Shown: positions 1 to 9,717 of the stretch, in pieces
Layout: the number at the start of each line of letters is the position of its first letter
How positions within the stretch are numbered: position 1 is the first letter of the stretch
Position numbers and translations under genes: made by a program
The notes under the pieces: model-generated
The model's input: the letters and a program-made list of their open reading frames with translations, nothing else
Database searches by the model: none
Told to the model about the DNA's origin: nothing
Source of the DNA: Rothia sp. ZJ932
Lineage (GTDB): Bacteria; Actinomycetota; Actinomycetes; Actinomycetales; Micrococcaceae
Length of the DNA stretch: 64,000 nt
Direction of reading: 5' to 3'
Assembly: GCF_016924835.1 (NCBI RefSeq)
Contig: NZ_CP070480.1
Span: forward strand, 744,001-808,000

Positions 1-283
1 GGTCTTCGGTGATATTGATGTGCTCACCGGTGAACATCGCTTCGGTGTAGCCCGTAAGGTTGACGGCTTCCGCGAGCTTGCCCAGCAGCTCAACAGTTTC
101 ATCGGTGATGAGGTTCTTTGAAAGATCAACGTAGAGGTCGCCTGCGCGGTGGGTGTGCTTGGACGCGCGCTGCGGGTCGTTAGCGAACCATTCGCGAAGG
201 TCGGGGGCCAGTGAATCGTGGTGGTCTGCAAGTGCCTTCCACTCTGAGGTGGTGGTTGCATCTGTTAGCTGTGAAAAGTCCAT
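1..283 (-). CDS. pgi: Glucose-6-phosphate isomerase, N-terminal part (gene continues off the left edge)
   Basis: The reverse strand reads from an ATG at 283 into an open frame that runs off the window, giving 94 residues. The stretch with DLSKNLITDE, then a helix, then MFTGEHINITED is the characteristic N-terminal block of phosphoglucose isomerase, the glycolytic enzyme interconverting glucose-6-phosphate and fructose-6-phosphate in the cytosol. The catalytic Glu/His/Lys lie outside the window. The gene is transcribed away from the BCCT transporter, so the 435 bp gap between them holds both promoters. Family assignment is firm; intactness cannot be judged. Confidence 0.9.
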   Translation of the reverse strand, partial: MDFSQLTDATTTSEWKALADHHDSLAPDLREWFANDPQRASKHTHRAGDLYVDLSKNLITDETVELLGKLAEAVNLTGYTEAMFTGEHINITED

Positions 284-718
284 ACTTCCATTTTGAACCC
301 TCACCTCGTGAAAGAACTACCCCAAAGGGCAGAAACAGGCGCAAAACCTAAGAATTTTCCCTCACAAACCCATAAGCTCACAAAAATGTGGAGACTACCG
401 TCACGTATAGGGTTGGGAAACGGAGCGAAATAGACCACTCTTTTTCTCATGCCACTGCCTAACTATTGCCTTATCAAGGGGCTTACCGTGATGAATCATG
501 TATTGCTAACCGGTGTACCACTGTAGAAATGAGAGCGACGGTTAGATAAGGTAGAGGTACTGTTCCCTTTGAAAATTGAAATAAATTCAAAGGGATTTTT
601 CGTGTGCCCCCGTTGTGAAGCTGCGGTGTGGTCCCGCGTCGATGGCCGGATAAACCTGCTTTCGGTGCTCGCGAGGCTAAGACGAAAAGACACATACGAA
701 ATATACAAGGAGATATAA
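284..718. other. Divergent intergenic region pgi / BCCT transporter
   Basis: These 435 bp carry no convincing gene. The short open frames in both directions have no ribosome site or family resemblance. The region must hold the promoters of pgi (leftward) and the transporter (rightward). It contains the hairpin listed at 565-600, which lies inside the probable leader of the transporter mRNA. I found no recognisable riboswitch core. Confidence 0.5.
565..600 (+). terminator. Terminator-like hairpin upstream of the BCCT gene
   Basis: Arms CCCTTTGAA (565-573) and TTCAAAGGG (586-594) pair perfectly over 9 bp with a 12-nt A/T-rich loop and are followed by ATTTTT. It points rightward but has no gene upstream on that strand. 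It therefore either ends a small unannotated transcript from the pgi-BCCT gap or attenuates the transporter mRNA. Confidence 0.55.
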
Positions 719-2650
719 ATGACGCGTACAGTCAAAACGCCGCCTGGGGATCTAGCCCCCAACGGTTTGACCCGCGAAATGATGGAGAAAGTCGAATCTG
801 GCGTTCTCGCTAAGCGAGTCTTCTGGCCCGCAACCATCATCATGGTCGCATTCATCGGCTGGGTACTGGCAATGCCCGACACCGCTCAAGAGATCTTCTC
901 GGATCTCCAGAGCACCGTAATCGGTTACTTCGGTTGGTACTACGTAGCCCTTGTGGCATTCTTTGTGGTTTTCGCTCTCTACGTTGGTTTCTCCCGCTTG
1001 GGCGACGTGAAAATCGGTAGTGACGACGATGAACCTGATTTTAGCTTTCTGACCTGGCTTTCCTTCCTGTTCGCAGCAGGTATGGGTATTGGTCTGGTGT
1101 TCTACGGTGCTTCAGAGCCCCTCATGCACTACGTCAGCCCGCGTCCTGGCGTTGGCGGTAACGAAGCTCAGGTAGCTCAGGCAGCAATGAGCCAGTCCTT
1201 CTTGCACTGGGGTCTGCACCCCTGGGCAATCTATGTGATTGTTGGTCTTGCACTGGCATACGCTACCCACCGTCAGGGGTTGCCCCTTTCTATCCGCTAC
1301 GCGCTCAAGCCTATTTTCGGCAAGCGCATTGAAGGCGGCTGGGGCGATGTAATCGACGTCATCGCTCTGGTAGGTACTCTCTTTGGTGTTGCAACCTCCA
1401 TGGGTCTAGGCGTGATGCAGATTGCAGCTGGTCTGGGCTACATGAACATCGATGCCAACACCCAGCTGGGCTACGTTGCGATTATTGCTGTGCTAACCGT
1501 CGTTACTCTCATTTCAGTGGTGACCGGTCTTGAAAAAGGCATGAAGATCCTCTCTAACGGCAACCTGATACTGGCAGCGGTTGTCTGCATCTTTGTTTTG
1601 CTGGTTGGTCCCACCCTCTTCATCTTCCGAGAGTTTGTTGCTGCTATCGGTGCGTACTTGCAGAACTTCATCTCGCTGACCTTCAACACTCTGGCACTCT
1701 ACGGCGATGAGGGTCAGCAGTTCCAGGCTGCATGGACCACCTTCTACTGGGGCTGGTGGATTTCATGGTCGCCCTTCGTTGGTATGTTCATCGCCCGCGT
1801 CTCTAAGGGACGCACCGTGCGTGAATTCGTGCTGGGCGTTCTGCTGGCACCCTCACTGATCTCATTCTTCTGGTTCACCGTCATGGGCGGTTCAGCTCTG
1901 TATCGCCAGCTCTTTCAGGGCGGCGGTCTGCTGGAGGAGGACGGCTCAGCTGTTGCAGAAAACATCCTCTTCCGTATGCTGGAGGGCATGCCCGCAAGTA
2001 GCGCCCTGATCATCGGTGCTGTACTGCTGATTATCATTTTCTTCGTGACCTCAGCTGACTCCGGTGCCCTGGTTCTGGGTATGATTTCAACCCACGGCTC
2101 ACCCGAACCCAAGACCTGGATTCGCGTGTTCTGGACTATGGTTGCTGGTCTTGCCGCTGTTGGTTTGCTTGTTGCAGGTGGTACTGACTCACTGACTACG
2201 ATTCAGACTGTCGCGATTCTCACCGCGCTGCCTTTCTCAGCCGTGATTCTGCTGATGTGCGCGTCCTTGGCTAAAACCCTGCGTCACGAACACAATCTCA
2301 TTGTTCGTGCCCAGCGCCGCCAGACCCGCCGTGAAATTGAACGTGCGATCTCAGACCGCGTTGCCGATAACATCGATGAGATGGTGGCTTCAGAAGTGAA
2401 GACCAGTGTGTCAAAGGTTGTGGACGCGCGTGTTGAAGCGGCTGTCGATGCTGCCGTGGCAGACGCCGTGGCTGATGTTGATGCCCGCTTGGATAAGGTC
2501 GTCAACCAGGTTGATTTGCACAACGTTGCTATCGAGCAGATGACTGACACTCAGGCGCAACGCTTGCTGACTGCTGATGAAATCGCAGCTGACCAGGCTG
2601 CGAAGACTCAGAAGGATTCGAAGTTCCGCGCCCCCTGGAAGAAAAACTAA
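719..2650 (+). CDS. BCCT-family compatible-solute (betaine/carnitine/choline-type) transporter
   Basis: The 643-residue protein has the twelve-segment hydrophobic pattern of BCCT secondary transporters and the family signature rich in tryptophan (WTTFYWGWWISWSP followed by a GRTVREF segment, about residues 339-365). Members import osmoprotectants such as glycine betaine across the inner membrane with Na+ or H+. The last ~100 residues form a charged helix with many Arg/Glu and Ala/Val/Asp heptads. This recalls the C-terminal osmosensing extension of Corynebacterium BetP but is longer. A strong ribosome site (AAGGAG) lies 8 bp before the ATG. The gene is monocistronic with its own terminator. 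Substrate cannot be read from sequence; an osmotic-stress role is inferred. Confidence 0.88.
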   Translation: MTRTVKTPPGDLAPNGLTREMMEKVESGVLAKRVFWPATIIMVAFIGWVLAMPDTAQEIFSDLQSTVIGYFGWYYVALVAFFVVFALYVGFSRLGDVKIGSDDDEPDFSFLTWLSFLFAAGMGIGLVFYGASEPLMHYVSPRPGVGGNEAQVAQAAMSQSFLHWGLHPWAIYVIVGLALAYATHRQGLPLSIRYALKPIFGKRIEGGWGDVIDVIALVGTLFGVATSMGLGVMQIAAGLGYMNIDANTQLGYVAIIAVLTVVTLISVVTGLEKGMKILSNGNLILAAVVCIFVLLVGPTLFIFREFVAAIGAYLQNFISLTFNTLALYGDEGQQFQAAWTTFYWGWWISWSPFVGMFIARVSKGRTVREFVLGVLLAPSLISFFWFTVMGGSALYRQLFQGGGLLEEDGSAVAENILFRMLEGMPASSALIIGAVLLIIIFFVTSADSGALVLGMISTHGSPEPKTWIRVFWTMVAGLAAVGLLVAGGTDSLTTIQTVAILTALPFSAVILLMCASLAKTLRHEHNLIVRAQRRQTRREIERAISDRVADNIDEMVASEVKTSVSKVVDARVEAAVDAAVADAVADVDARLDKVVNQVDLHNVAIEQMTDTQAQRLLTADEIAADQAAKTQKDSKFRAPWKKN

Positions 2651-2670
2651 GCTTTTTACTTCCTAAAAAT

Positions 2671-2740
2671 ACACCGGCTGAGGGCGAGCCTACTGCTGTC
2701 ATAAGCATTAGGTTCACCCTCAGCCGGTGTTGTTTTAAAA
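2671..2740 (+). terminator. Rho-independent terminator of the BCCT gene
   Basis: A long hairpin has outer arms ACACCGGCTGAGGG (2671-2684) and CCCTCAGCCGGTGT (2717-2730), extended inward by GAGCC/GGTTC, followed by TGTTTT. Confidence 0.85.
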
Positions 2741-2901
2741 GGTGTAGCTCACCACACCTGCGGTATTTGTGGTGTACCTGATAGCTAGAAATCCCAGCCC
2801 AGTGGGTATGATATACCTAAAGCCTGCGGTTCTACGTGCCCAAAATCTTTGGCATGCCGCAAGCATCTTATATTTCCTAGAATAAAGCGAGACCCTAACG
2901 C

Positions 2902-4809
2902 ATGTCTGAAAATACCGCATCACGTAGCGATCTACGCAACGTGGCTATTGTTGCCCACGTTGACCACGGTAAGACCACCATTGTTGACGCGATGCTCAAG
3001 CAGACCCACGCATTTTCATCCCACGCAGACGTAGAAGACCGCGTCATGGATTCCGGTGACCTTGAAAAAGAAAAAGGCATCACCATCTTGGCAAAGAACA
3101 CCACCGTGTTCTACGACGGTCCCAGCACTAACGGCGAGCCGATCACCATTAACGTTATTGACACCCCCGGCCACGCTGACTTCGGTGGCGAGGTAGAGCG
3201 CGGTCTGTCAATGGTTGACGGTGTTGTACTGCTCGTGGATGCCTCTGAAGGCCCCCTGCCTCAGACCCGCTTCGTGCTGCGTAAGGCACTTGCCGCTAAA
3301 CTTCCCGTGATTGTTGTGGTGAACAAGGTTGATCGCCCCGACGCACGTATCGACGAAGTGATCGGCGAAACTATGGACCTTCTGCTGGGTCTGGCATCAG
3401 ACTTGGCTGACGAGGTACCCGATCTTGACGAAGAGTCACTGTTGAACGTCCCCGTTGTCTTTGCCTCGGGTAAGGCTGGCGCTGCGTCCTTGAACCAGCC
3501 CGCTGACGGTTCGCTGCCCGATAACGATGACCTTGAGCCTCTGTTTAAGACCATCATTGAGCGCGTTCCTGCCCCCACCTACAACCCCGATGAGGTTTTG
3601 CAGGCGCACGTCACCAACCTTGATTCTTCACCCTTCTTGGGTCGCCTGGCGCTGTTGCGTATTTTCAACGGCACCCTGCGCAAGGGGCAAACCGTAGCGT
3701 GGGTACGCCATGACGGTCAGACCAAGAGCGTTCGTATCTCTGAACTGCTTGCTACCAAGGCGCTTGACCGCGTGCCCGCTGAATCAGCTGGTCCCGGTGA
3801 AATCGTTGCGGTTGCAGGCATTGAAGACATCACCATTGGTGAAACCCTCACCGATCTTGAGAACCCCAAACCCCTGCCCCTCATCAAGGTTGATGATCCC
3901 GCGATCTCCATGACTATCGGTATTAATACCTCACCCTTGGCAGGTAAGGTCAAGGGCGCTAAGGTAACCGCCCGTCAGGTCAAGGATCGCCTTGATAAAG
4001 AACTGATTGGTAACGTCTCCATTAAGGTTCTGCCCACCCAGCGTCCTGATGCATGGGAAGTTCAGGGTCGTGGCGAGCTGGCACTGGCTATTCTTGTTGA
4101 GCAGATGCGCCGCGAAGGTTTTGAGCTGACCGTGGGTAAGCCCCAGGTTGTCACCAAGACTATCGACGGCAAGGTTCACGAGCCTATGGAACACATGATT
4201 ATTGATGTTCCCGAAGAGTACTTGGGTGCAGTTACCCAGCTCATGGCAGCTCGTAAGGGTCGCATGGAGAACATGGCGAACAACGGCACCGGCTGGGTTC
4301 GCATGGAATTTGCTGTTCCGGCACGTGGTCTGATTGGCTTCCGCACCCAGTTCCTCACTGAAACCCGTGGCGCGGGTATCTCCAGCTCCTACGCAACCGG
4401 TTACGAGCCCTGGTTCGGAGACATCGAGTACCGCACCAACGGCTCAATGGTTGCTGACCGCCCCGGTGTTGTTACCCCCTACGCGATGATTAACCTGCAG
4501 GAGCGTGGCTCATTCTTCGTAGAACCCACCACAGAGGTTTATGAAGGCATGATCGTTGGCGAGAACTCCCGTGCAGATGACATGGAAGTAAACATCACCA
4601 AGGAAAAGAAGCTGACCAACATGCGTTCGGCATCTGCCGACAACTTCGAGAACCTGACCCCGCCGCGCAAACTGACCCTCGAAGAGTCACTTGAATTCGC
4701 TCGTGAAGACGAATGCGTTGAGGTTACTCCCGAGGCAATCCGCATTCGCAAGGTAACCCTGGACGCCAACGAGCGCGTCCGCGAGTACCGTCGCCGCGCA
4801 CGCGCCTAA
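2902..4809 (+). CDS. typA: Ribosome-associated GTPase TypA/BipA
   Basis: This 635-residue translational GTPase opens with the G1 motif AHVDHGKT (residues 18-25), then the G2/switch I region with KGITI, G3 [14 protein letters not shown] and G4 NKVDRPDA. It continues through EF-Tu-like domain 2, EF-G-like domains III and V, and the BipA-specific C-terminal domain ([17 protein letters not shown] onward). BipA binds the ribosome and aids 50S assembly and stress or low-temperature growth. Length matches the family. The ATG at 2902 has no good Shine-Dalgarno just upstream, but the protein starts where family members start. It has its own terminator downstream. Confidence 0.95.
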   Translation: MSENTASRSDLRNVAIVAHVDHGKTTIVDAMLKQTHAFSSHADVEDRVMDSGDLEKEKGITILAKNTTVFYDGPSTNGEPITINVIDTPGHADFGGEVERGLSMVDGVVLLVDASEGPLPQTRFVLRKALAAKLPVIVVVNKVDRPDARIDEVIGETMDLLLGLASDLADEVPDLDEESLLNVPVVFASGKAGAASLNQPADGSLPDNDDLEPLFKTIIERVPAPTYNPDEVLQAHVTNLDSSPFLGRLALLRIFNGTLRKGQTVAWVRHDGQTKSVRISELLATKALDRVPAESAGPGEIVAVAGIEDITIGETLTDLENPKPLPLIKVDDPAISMTIGINTSPLAGKVKGAKVTARQVKDRLDKELIGNVSIKVLPTQRPDAWEVQGRGELALAILVEQMRREGFELTVGKPQVVTKTIDGKVHEPMEHMIIDVPEEYLGAVTQLMAARKGRMENMANNGTGWVRMEFAVPARGLIGFRTQFLTETRGAGISSSYATGYEPWFGDIEYRTNGSMVADRPGVVTPYAMINLQERGSFFVEPTTEVYEGMIVGENSRADDMEVNITKEKKLTNMRSASADNFENLTPPRKLTLEESLEFAREDECVEVTPEAIRIRKVTLDANERVREYRRRARA

Positions 4810-4822
4810 GGTCTAAACGCTT

Positions 4823-4858
4823 AGTGGGAACTTTCAGCAATGAGGGTTCCCACTTTTC
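4823..4858 (+). terminator. Terminator of typA
   Basis: Arms AGTGGGAAC and GTTCCCACT form a 9-bp stem around 4823-4854 and are followed by TTT. Confidence 0.75.
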
Positions 4859-4966
4859 GTTAACCGTTGAGTGCGTACAGCTCTGAAACAAGATGCTGAC
4901 TGCTGAGCGCGGGCAGAGCCTATAAAATGGCGAAAGAGCAAAAACCTTTGTTGAGAGAAGAGACCC

Positions 4967-5848
4967 GTGAAGACAACACCGCTGGGTGAGAACACTGAGG
5001 TTCCCTACTACCCTGAGCAGGGCACGCAGGTGAGCGATGATGCCGTGTACTCCTTACTGCCCGAGGGGCTGAATAGTGAGGACGCACGGGTGCTTTTTGT
5101 GCATGCCCACCCCGATGACGAATCCACCTCTACCGGTGCAACCATGGGACACCTAGCTGCTGCTGGCGCGCAGGTGAGTCTGCTGACGGCTACACGCGGT
5201 GAGATGGGCGAGGTCATTCCCGAAGACCTCAAACACCTTGAAGCGTGGCATCCCGGCACTACTGACCGCGGGGTGGGGCTAGGGCGCGTCCGCGAACAAG
5301 AACTAACAGAGGCACTTGAAGTGCTGGGCGTGAAGCATCACGAGTATTTGGGGCAGGGGAGCGCACATGTTGAGGGGGCTCCTGAGCTTTACCGCGATTC
5401 GGGTATGGCATGGGGCGCTGATGGGCGAGCCACCGCTAACCCTGACGCCGCCGATGACTGCCTGACTAAACTCTCAGCTGAGGCGCAGGCGCAGGCAGTA
5501 GCCCAGCATATTCGTACCCTCGAACCGCAAGTGGTAGTGACCTACGATAACGGTGGCGGCTACGGGCACCCCGACCACGTACGAACCCACGAAGTCGTGG
5601 TGCGTGCGTTTGAGCTCTTGGGGGCGGACGCTCCCGCCCTACTCTGGGGGCTAGAAGGAGACTTCGATGCCCAAGACGCCCGTGTTCAGGCTGTTATTCG
5701 CGGAGATCACTCCCGCAAGCGTGAGGCGATGCGTGCCCACGTTACGCAGGTCATTATTATCTCTGACGATATTTTTGAATTCTCCAACCGGGTGCCGCAG
5801 AAGATCTCTGCCACCGAAACATACCGCCTGCTGGCGGGAAAGGGGTAG
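4967..5848 (+). CDS. mshB: PIG-L family deacetylase, probable MshB (mycothiol biosynthesis)
   Basis: This 293-residue protein has the LmbE/PIG-L zinc site: AHPDDE at residues 47-52, and the distal GHPDH in the block YDNGGGYGHPDHVRTH. The segment YRDSGM is typical of MshB, which removes acetate from GlcNAc-inositol in mycothiol synthesis, the main low-molecular-weight thiol of actinobacteria. Mca, the conjugate amidase, is the main alternative. Gene order (deacetylase, small membrane protein, fdxA, dapC) matches the mycobacterial Rv1170 region, which favours MshB. The start is GTG at 4967, behind GAGAGAAG. The first ~40 residues precede the conserved core. Confidence 0.82.
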   Translation: MKTTPLGENTEVPYYPEQGTQVSDDAVYSLLPEGLNSEDARVLFVHAHPDDESTSTGATMGHLAAAGAQVSLLTATRGEMGEVIPEDLKHLEAWHPGTTDRGVGLGRVREQELTEALEVLGVKHHEYLGQGSAHVEGAPELYRDSGMAWGADGRATANPDAADDCLTKLSAEAQAQAVAQHIRTLEPQVVVTYDNGGGYGHPDHVRTHEVVVRAFELLGADAPALLWGLEGDFDAQDARVQAVIRGDHSRKREAMRAHVTQVIIISDDIFEFSNRVPQKISATETYRLLAGKG

Positions 5849-5851
5849 CGG

Positions 5852-6280
5852 ATGCGACCTCATGAGCTTTCACCGGGTACAACCACTAGCGCTATCACTG
5901 CCACTGCACTAGGTCTTATCGTTGCCCTGGCAGGTACCATGTGGCACGGTTTTATCTACTATTTCTCTGCTAGCGTTTACCTGCCCTGGGGCGCTGTGCT
6001 TGCCCTGATTCTGACGTTTGCTGCTACCATTTGGTTGGTCTCACATACCCGCAGAGCCTGGACGGGTGGGGTGATGGGTTTCACCCTCTTTCTCGCCCTT
6101 ATGTATATGGCGTTCGGACGCGCATCCGAGGGGTCGATGCTGGTATTTATGAATACTGAGTACGCACCGGGGGCTGCCGGCACGCTGTGGAGTATGGGCT
6201 CTTTAGTGTCTGTGGCAGCCGGAATTCTTGTTGCCGGTTTTGTAGGCGCGCGTTCCACAAGCGAGTCTGCCCGGCGCTAA
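5852..6280 (+). CDS. Small four-helix membrane protein, unknown function
   Basis: The 142-residue protein has about four hydrophobic segments (roughly 12-32, 42-62, 70-88 and 108-132) and no soluble domain or catalytic motif. It starts 3 bp after the mshB stop, so the two are probably co-transcribed and translationally coupled. Mycobacteria also carry a small membrane protein after mshB, suggesting a conserved but uncharacterised partnership. No function is assigned. Confidence 0.7.
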   Translation: MRPHELSPGTTTSAITATALGLIVALAGTMWHGFIYYFSASVYLPWGAVLALILTFAATIWLVSHTRRAWTGGVMGFTLFLALMYMAFGRASEGSMLVFMNTEYAPGAAGTLWSMGSLVSVAAGILVAGFVGARSTSESARR

Positions 6281-6446
6281 AAGTTTCTGTATCAAGAACA
6301 TGATGTATTGTCTGCCACTAAAATCTGTGCAAACTGGTTGAGCGGTTTAGACTGTAAAAGAAAATATCTGCATACCAGCGGTACCTCCGTCAGCAATTAC
6401 CGACGCATCCGAGGTTCACCCGTTGTTGAAGAAGAAAGGCCGCGGC

Positions 6447-6770
6447 ATGACTTACATTATTGCCCAACCCTGTGTTGATGTGAAAGATAGGGCATGCGTT
6501 GATGAGTGCCCTGTTGACTGCATCTACGAGGGTGAACGTTCCTTGTATATTCACCCCGATGAATGTGTTGACTGCGGTGCCTGCGAGCCCGTGTGCCCTG
6601 TAGAAGCTATCTACTACGAAGACGATGTACCCGAAGAATGGGCTGATTACTACAACGCCAACGTTGACTTCTTCGATGATTTGGGTTCACCCGGTGGAGC
6701 TGCGCGTTTGGGCAAGATAGAGAAGGATCACCCCATGATTGCTGCTTTGCCCCCGCAGAATCAGGACTAA
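6447..6770 (+). CDS. fdxA: Ferredoxin FdxA/FdxC type (7Fe-8S)
   Basis: The 107-residue acidic protein starts [14 protein letters not shown] and carries two cysteine sets: the first around [17 protein letters not shown], the second [15 protein letters not shown]. This is the actinobacterial 3Fe-4S/4Fe-4S ferredoxin pattern for low-potential electron transfer in the cytosol. I chose the ATG at 6447 because GAAGAAAGG sits just upstream and family members begin there. The frame is open eight codons further up to a TTG at 6423. A terminator follows. Confidence 0.93.
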   Translation: MTYIIAQPCVDVKDRACVDECPVDCIYEGERSLYIHPDECVDCGACEPVCPVEAIYYEDDVPEEWADYYNANVDFFDDLGSPGGAARLGKIEKDHPMIAALPPQNQD

Positions 6771-6798
6771 TATTTTTTTCAGCGTTGAGCTGGTTTCA

Positions 6799-6834
6799 AA
6801 CCCGCCTAGGCATGTGCCGTAGGCGGGTTTTTTG
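6799..6834 (+). terminator. Terminator of fdxA
   Basis: Arms AACCCGCCTA (6799-6808) and TAGGCGGGTT (6820-6829) form a 10-bp stem followed by a run of T. This is a textbook intrinsic terminator. Confidence 0.9.
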
Positions 6835-6931
6835 TACCCGAAATATTCCGATGTGTAATCACTCATGTAAGGCTCATCGTCTTTTCATGATCTTTCATTA
6901 GACTTAGCTAGTAAGAGAAAATCACAAGAAA

Positions 6932-8080
6932 GTGCCTTCAATGCGAACTTTTGGTTTAGAACTACCCGATTACCCGTGGGACACCATGGCTCCCTATAAA
7001 AAGCTGGCGGAGGAGCACCCCGATGGTGTGGTGAACCTGTCGATTGGCACACCGGTTGATCCCACCCCTGATGTCATTCGTGAGGCGTTGGCTGCCGCTA
7101 CGGACGCGCACGGTTACCCCACCACACATGGCACAGTTGAGGTGCGCCAGGCTATTGTTGATTGGTTTGCCCGCCGCCGCGATGTGCCGGGACTGAGCCT
7201 TGACCAGGTGCTACCGACCGTTGGGTCGAAAGAATTAGTGGCATGGTTGCCCTTCCTTTTGGGGTTGGGTGAGGGCGATATCGTGGTGCGCCCAACTGTT
7301 GCCTACCCCACCTATGACATTGGCGCGCAGCTTGCCGGTGCGACCCCTATTGCCGCTGATTCGCTGGCAGAACTTGATGATGAAACTCGCGCACGGGTGC
7401 GTTTAGTCTGGGTTAATTCACCGGCTAACCCCACCGGTATTGTGCGCGATGTTAATGAGCTGGCTGCACTGGTGGCGGACGCGCGTGCTGTGGGTGCAGT
7501 GGTTGCCTCCGATGAGTGTTACGCGGAGCTGGGCTGGGGGCAGTGGGACGAGCAACGTGGGGGCACCCGCGTCCCCTCAGTTCTTGACCCGCGCGTGAGC
7601 GGCGAGAATCAAGAACTGGTGCTCAGCGTCTATTCCCTGTCAAAACAGTCCAACCTTGCAGGCTACCGCGCCGCTTTCTGTGCCGGTGACCCCGAGATTA
7701 TTGGCAATCTCTTGAACTCGCGCAAGCATGCGGGCATGATTGTTCCCGCCCCGGTGCAGGTGGCGATGGCAGTGGCTCTGGCAGATGACGCGCACGTGAA
7801 CGCGCAGAAAGATATCTACCGTGCCCGTCGTGAACGCTTGTTCCCGGCAGTGGAAGCATTCGGTCTGACCGTTGAGCACTCAGAAGCCGGTCTGTACCTG
7901 TGGGCAAAATCTGATGAAGATACCTGGGGCACTATCGAGCGCTTTGCTCGTCTGGGAATCATCATCGGCCCTGGTGTTTTCTACGGGGACGCAGGGGAGG
8001 GCTACGTGCGTATTGCCCTTACCGGCACTGACGCTGATATCGACCGGGCGGTAGCCCGTCTGACGTCCCAAACCACCTAA
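6932..8080 (+). CDS. dapC: Succinyldiaminopimelate transaminase
   Basis: This class I/II PLP aminotransferase has 382 residues. It shows the N-terminal SIGTPVDPTPDVI segment, the NSPANPTG loop and the lysine motif SLSKQSNLAGYR that binds PLP. The actinobacterial DapC subgroup, found next to fdxA, transfers an amino group from glutamate to N-succinyl-2-amino-6-ketopimelate in the lysine/DAP pathway. dapD and dapE occur 3-5 kb away in this window and supply the flanking steps. GTG at 6932 or ATG at 6941 could be the start; spacing from AAGAAAG favours the ATG. Confidence 0.88.
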   Translation: MPSMRTFGLELPDYPWDTMAPYKKLAEEHPDGVVNLSIGTPVDPTPDVIREALAAATDAHGYPTTHGTVEVRQAIVDWFARRRDVPGLSLDQVLPTVGSKELVAWLPFLLGLGEGDIVVRPTVAYPTYDIGAQLAGATPIAADSLAELDDETRARVRLVWVNSPANPTGIVRDVNELAALVADARAVGAVVASDECYAELGWGQWDEQRGGTRVPSVLDPRVSGENQELVLSVYSLSKQSNLAGYRAAFCAGDPEIIGNLLNSRKHAGMIVPAPVQVAMAVALADDAHVNAQKDIYRARRERLFPAVEAFGLTVEHSEAGLYLWAKSDEDTWGTIERFARLGIIIGPGVFYGDAGEGYVRIALTGTDADIDRAVARLTSQTT

Positions 8081-8237
8081 AAGTAGAAAAATTACACGCT
8101 ATGACTTGTCAAATGTGACCTGGTGCATGAAATCAGGGTAGTCTAGCAACAGAACTTTTGTGAGGTGAAAAAACTCTGCACACGCTTCAACGCTGAATAC
8201 CGTGCAGTTCTTACTCTCACCGTCATCTGGAGGAAAA

Positions 8238-9521
8238 ATGACCGATCACCACTCAGCAACCCTCAACTTCGAAGAAAAGAAGCTGACTCTACCAGGCATC
8301 AAGGCTGTTGAAGGCAACGACGCTTTCGAAACCGCTGGCCTGCTGAAAGAAACCGGGCACGTAGCCTACGACCCCGGCTTCATGAACACCGCCAACGCTA
8401 AATCAGCGATCACCTATATTGATGGTGATGAGGGCATTCTGCGCTACCGCGGCTACCCTATCGAAGAACTCGCCGCGAAGTCTAGCTTTGTTGAAGTTGC
8501 CTATCTTTTGATTTACGGTGAACTACCTACAGCAGATCAGCTAGAGAAGTTTGACACCATGATTCGTCGCCACACCATGGTACACGAAGATTTCAAGACC
8601 TTCTTCTCGGGCTTCCCCCGCGGTGCTCACCCCATGGCGGTACTCGCTGCATCAGTCTCAGCCATGTCAACCTTCTACAACGACTCACTGGACCCCTTCG
8701 ACGATCACCAGGTTGAGGTCTCAACCTTCCGTCTGCTCTCAAAGGTACCTACCCTGGCAGCATACGCCTTCCGCAAGGACAAGGGCGAGCCCCTGCTCTA
8801 CCCCAAGAACGATCTGAACTACTCAGAGAACTTCTTGCGCATGTGCTTCGGCTTCCCCACCGAGGACTACGAAGTAGACCCCACCATGGCAAAGGCACTC
8901 GATACCCTCCTGCTATTGCACGCAGACCACGAGCAGAACTGCTCAGCATCAACCGTGCGCCTGGTAGGTTCAGCCCACGCCAACATGTTCACCTCCGTCT
9001 CAGGCGGCATCAACGCCCTCTACGGTCCGCTGCACGGCGGCGCCAACGAGGCAGTACTCAATATGCTGCGCAAGATTCGCGACGAAGGCATCGCACCCGA
9101 AGACTTCATGGAGAAGGTCAAGAACAAAGAAGACGGCGTACGCCTCATGGGCTTCGGTCACCGCGTCTACAAGAACTACGATCCTCGCGCTCGCATCATT
9201 AAGAAGACCGCAGACGAGGTTCTGGGCAAGATGGGCGGCGACAACGAGTTGCTTGAGATTGCTCAGCGTCTGGAAGAGAAGGCACTGGCTGATGACTACT
9301 TCATTGAGCGTAAGCTCTACCCGAACGTAGACTTCTACACCGGTCTGATCTACACCGCTATGGGCTTCCCTGAAAAGATGTTCACCGTGCTCTTCGCGCT
9401 GGGTCGTATGCCCGGTTGGATTGCTCAGTGGCGTGAAATGATTCAGGATCCCGAGACCAAGATTGGTCGCCCCCGCCAGGTATACATTGGTGAGGGTCTG
9501 CGCCACTACCCCGGTGCATAG
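8238..9521 (+). CDS. gltA: Citrate synthase (type II, hexameric family)
   Basis: The 427-residue enzyme condenses oxaloacetate and acetyl-CoA at TCA-cycle entry. Active-site blocks are visible: HADHEQNCSASTVR, GPLHGGANEAVL and MGFGHRVYKNYDPRA (catalytic His and following Arg), with an acidic residue in the C-terminal part (YPNVDFYTG). The frame is open back to a GTG at 8202, but the ATG at 8238 follows a near-perfect CTGGAGGA ribosome site and matches the family start. It is monocistronic, with a GC-rich imperfect hairpin downstream. Confidence 0.95.
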   Translation: MTDHHSATLNFEEKKLTLPGIKAVEGNDAFETAGLLKETGHVAYDPGFMNTANAKSAITYIDGDEGILRYRGYPIEELAAKSSFVEVAYLLIYGELPTADQLEKFDTMIRRHTMVHEDFKTFFSGFPRGAHPMAVLAASVSAMSTFYNDSLDPFDDHQVEVSTFRLLSKVPTLAAYAFRKDKGEPLLYPKNDLNYSENFLRMCFGFPTEDYEVDPTMAKALDTLLLLHADHEQNCSASTVRLVGSAHANMFTSVSGGINALYGPLHGGANEAVLNMLRKIRDEGIAPEDFMEKVKNKEDGVRLMGFGHRVYKNYDPRARIIKKTADEVLGKMGGDNELLEIAQRLEEKALADDYFIERKLYPNVDFYTGLIYTAMGFPEKMFTVLFALGRMPGWIAQWREMIQDPETKIGRPRQVYIGEGLRHYPGA

Positions 9522-9548
9522 ACCGCGCTAGAGTTCTGAGCAGCTAAA

Positions 9549-9602
9549 GGACGCGCCACCCTACTTACCTGCCCTGCGCAGGGGAGTGGGGCGGTGCGTC
9601 CT
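9549..9602 (+). terminator. GC-rich imperfect hairpin after gltA
   Basis: GGACGCGCCACC (9549-9560) can pair imperfectly with GGTGCGTCC (near 9593-9602), enclosing a second small stem CCTGCGCAGG. It lacks a strong T run. One arm contains the octamer GGACGCGC discussed in the findings. A role as gltA terminator is plausible but unproven. Confidence 0.4.
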
Positions 9603-9689
9603 CGTCTATCTAGTGGTATCTAACGGTGCCTTTTGAACGGCGATGCTGCCAATGAATCTGTGTATGCCTATTTTCCTTCCTGTTAAATA

Positions 9690-9707
9690 TGTACAATAAA
9701 TTGTACA
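9690..9707 (+). promoter_or_regulatory. YefM-YoeB operator: paired TGTACA palindromes
   Basis: Two TGTACA hexamers at 9690-9695 and 9702-9707 form an 18-bp near-perfect palindrome ending 10 bp before the yefM ATG. Their start-to-start spacing is 12 bp. In E. coli the yefM operator uses TGTACA cores at that spacing for cooperative repression by YefM-YoeB. A possible -10 hexamer (TACAAT, 9692-9697) overlaps the operator, fitting autorepression. Confidence 0.8.
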
Positions 9708-9717
9708 AGGAGGAAAA

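Noticed and set aside
8108-8135. CRP/GlxR-like half site (TGTGA) upstream of gltA
   Set aside because: Only one half of the palindrome is convincing and no spacing match to TCACA exists.
9000-9506. 168-codon open frame on the minus strand opposite gltA
   Set aside because: It is antisense to the conserved citrate synthase catalytic region and has no family resemblance or ribosome site; a codon-usage shadow.
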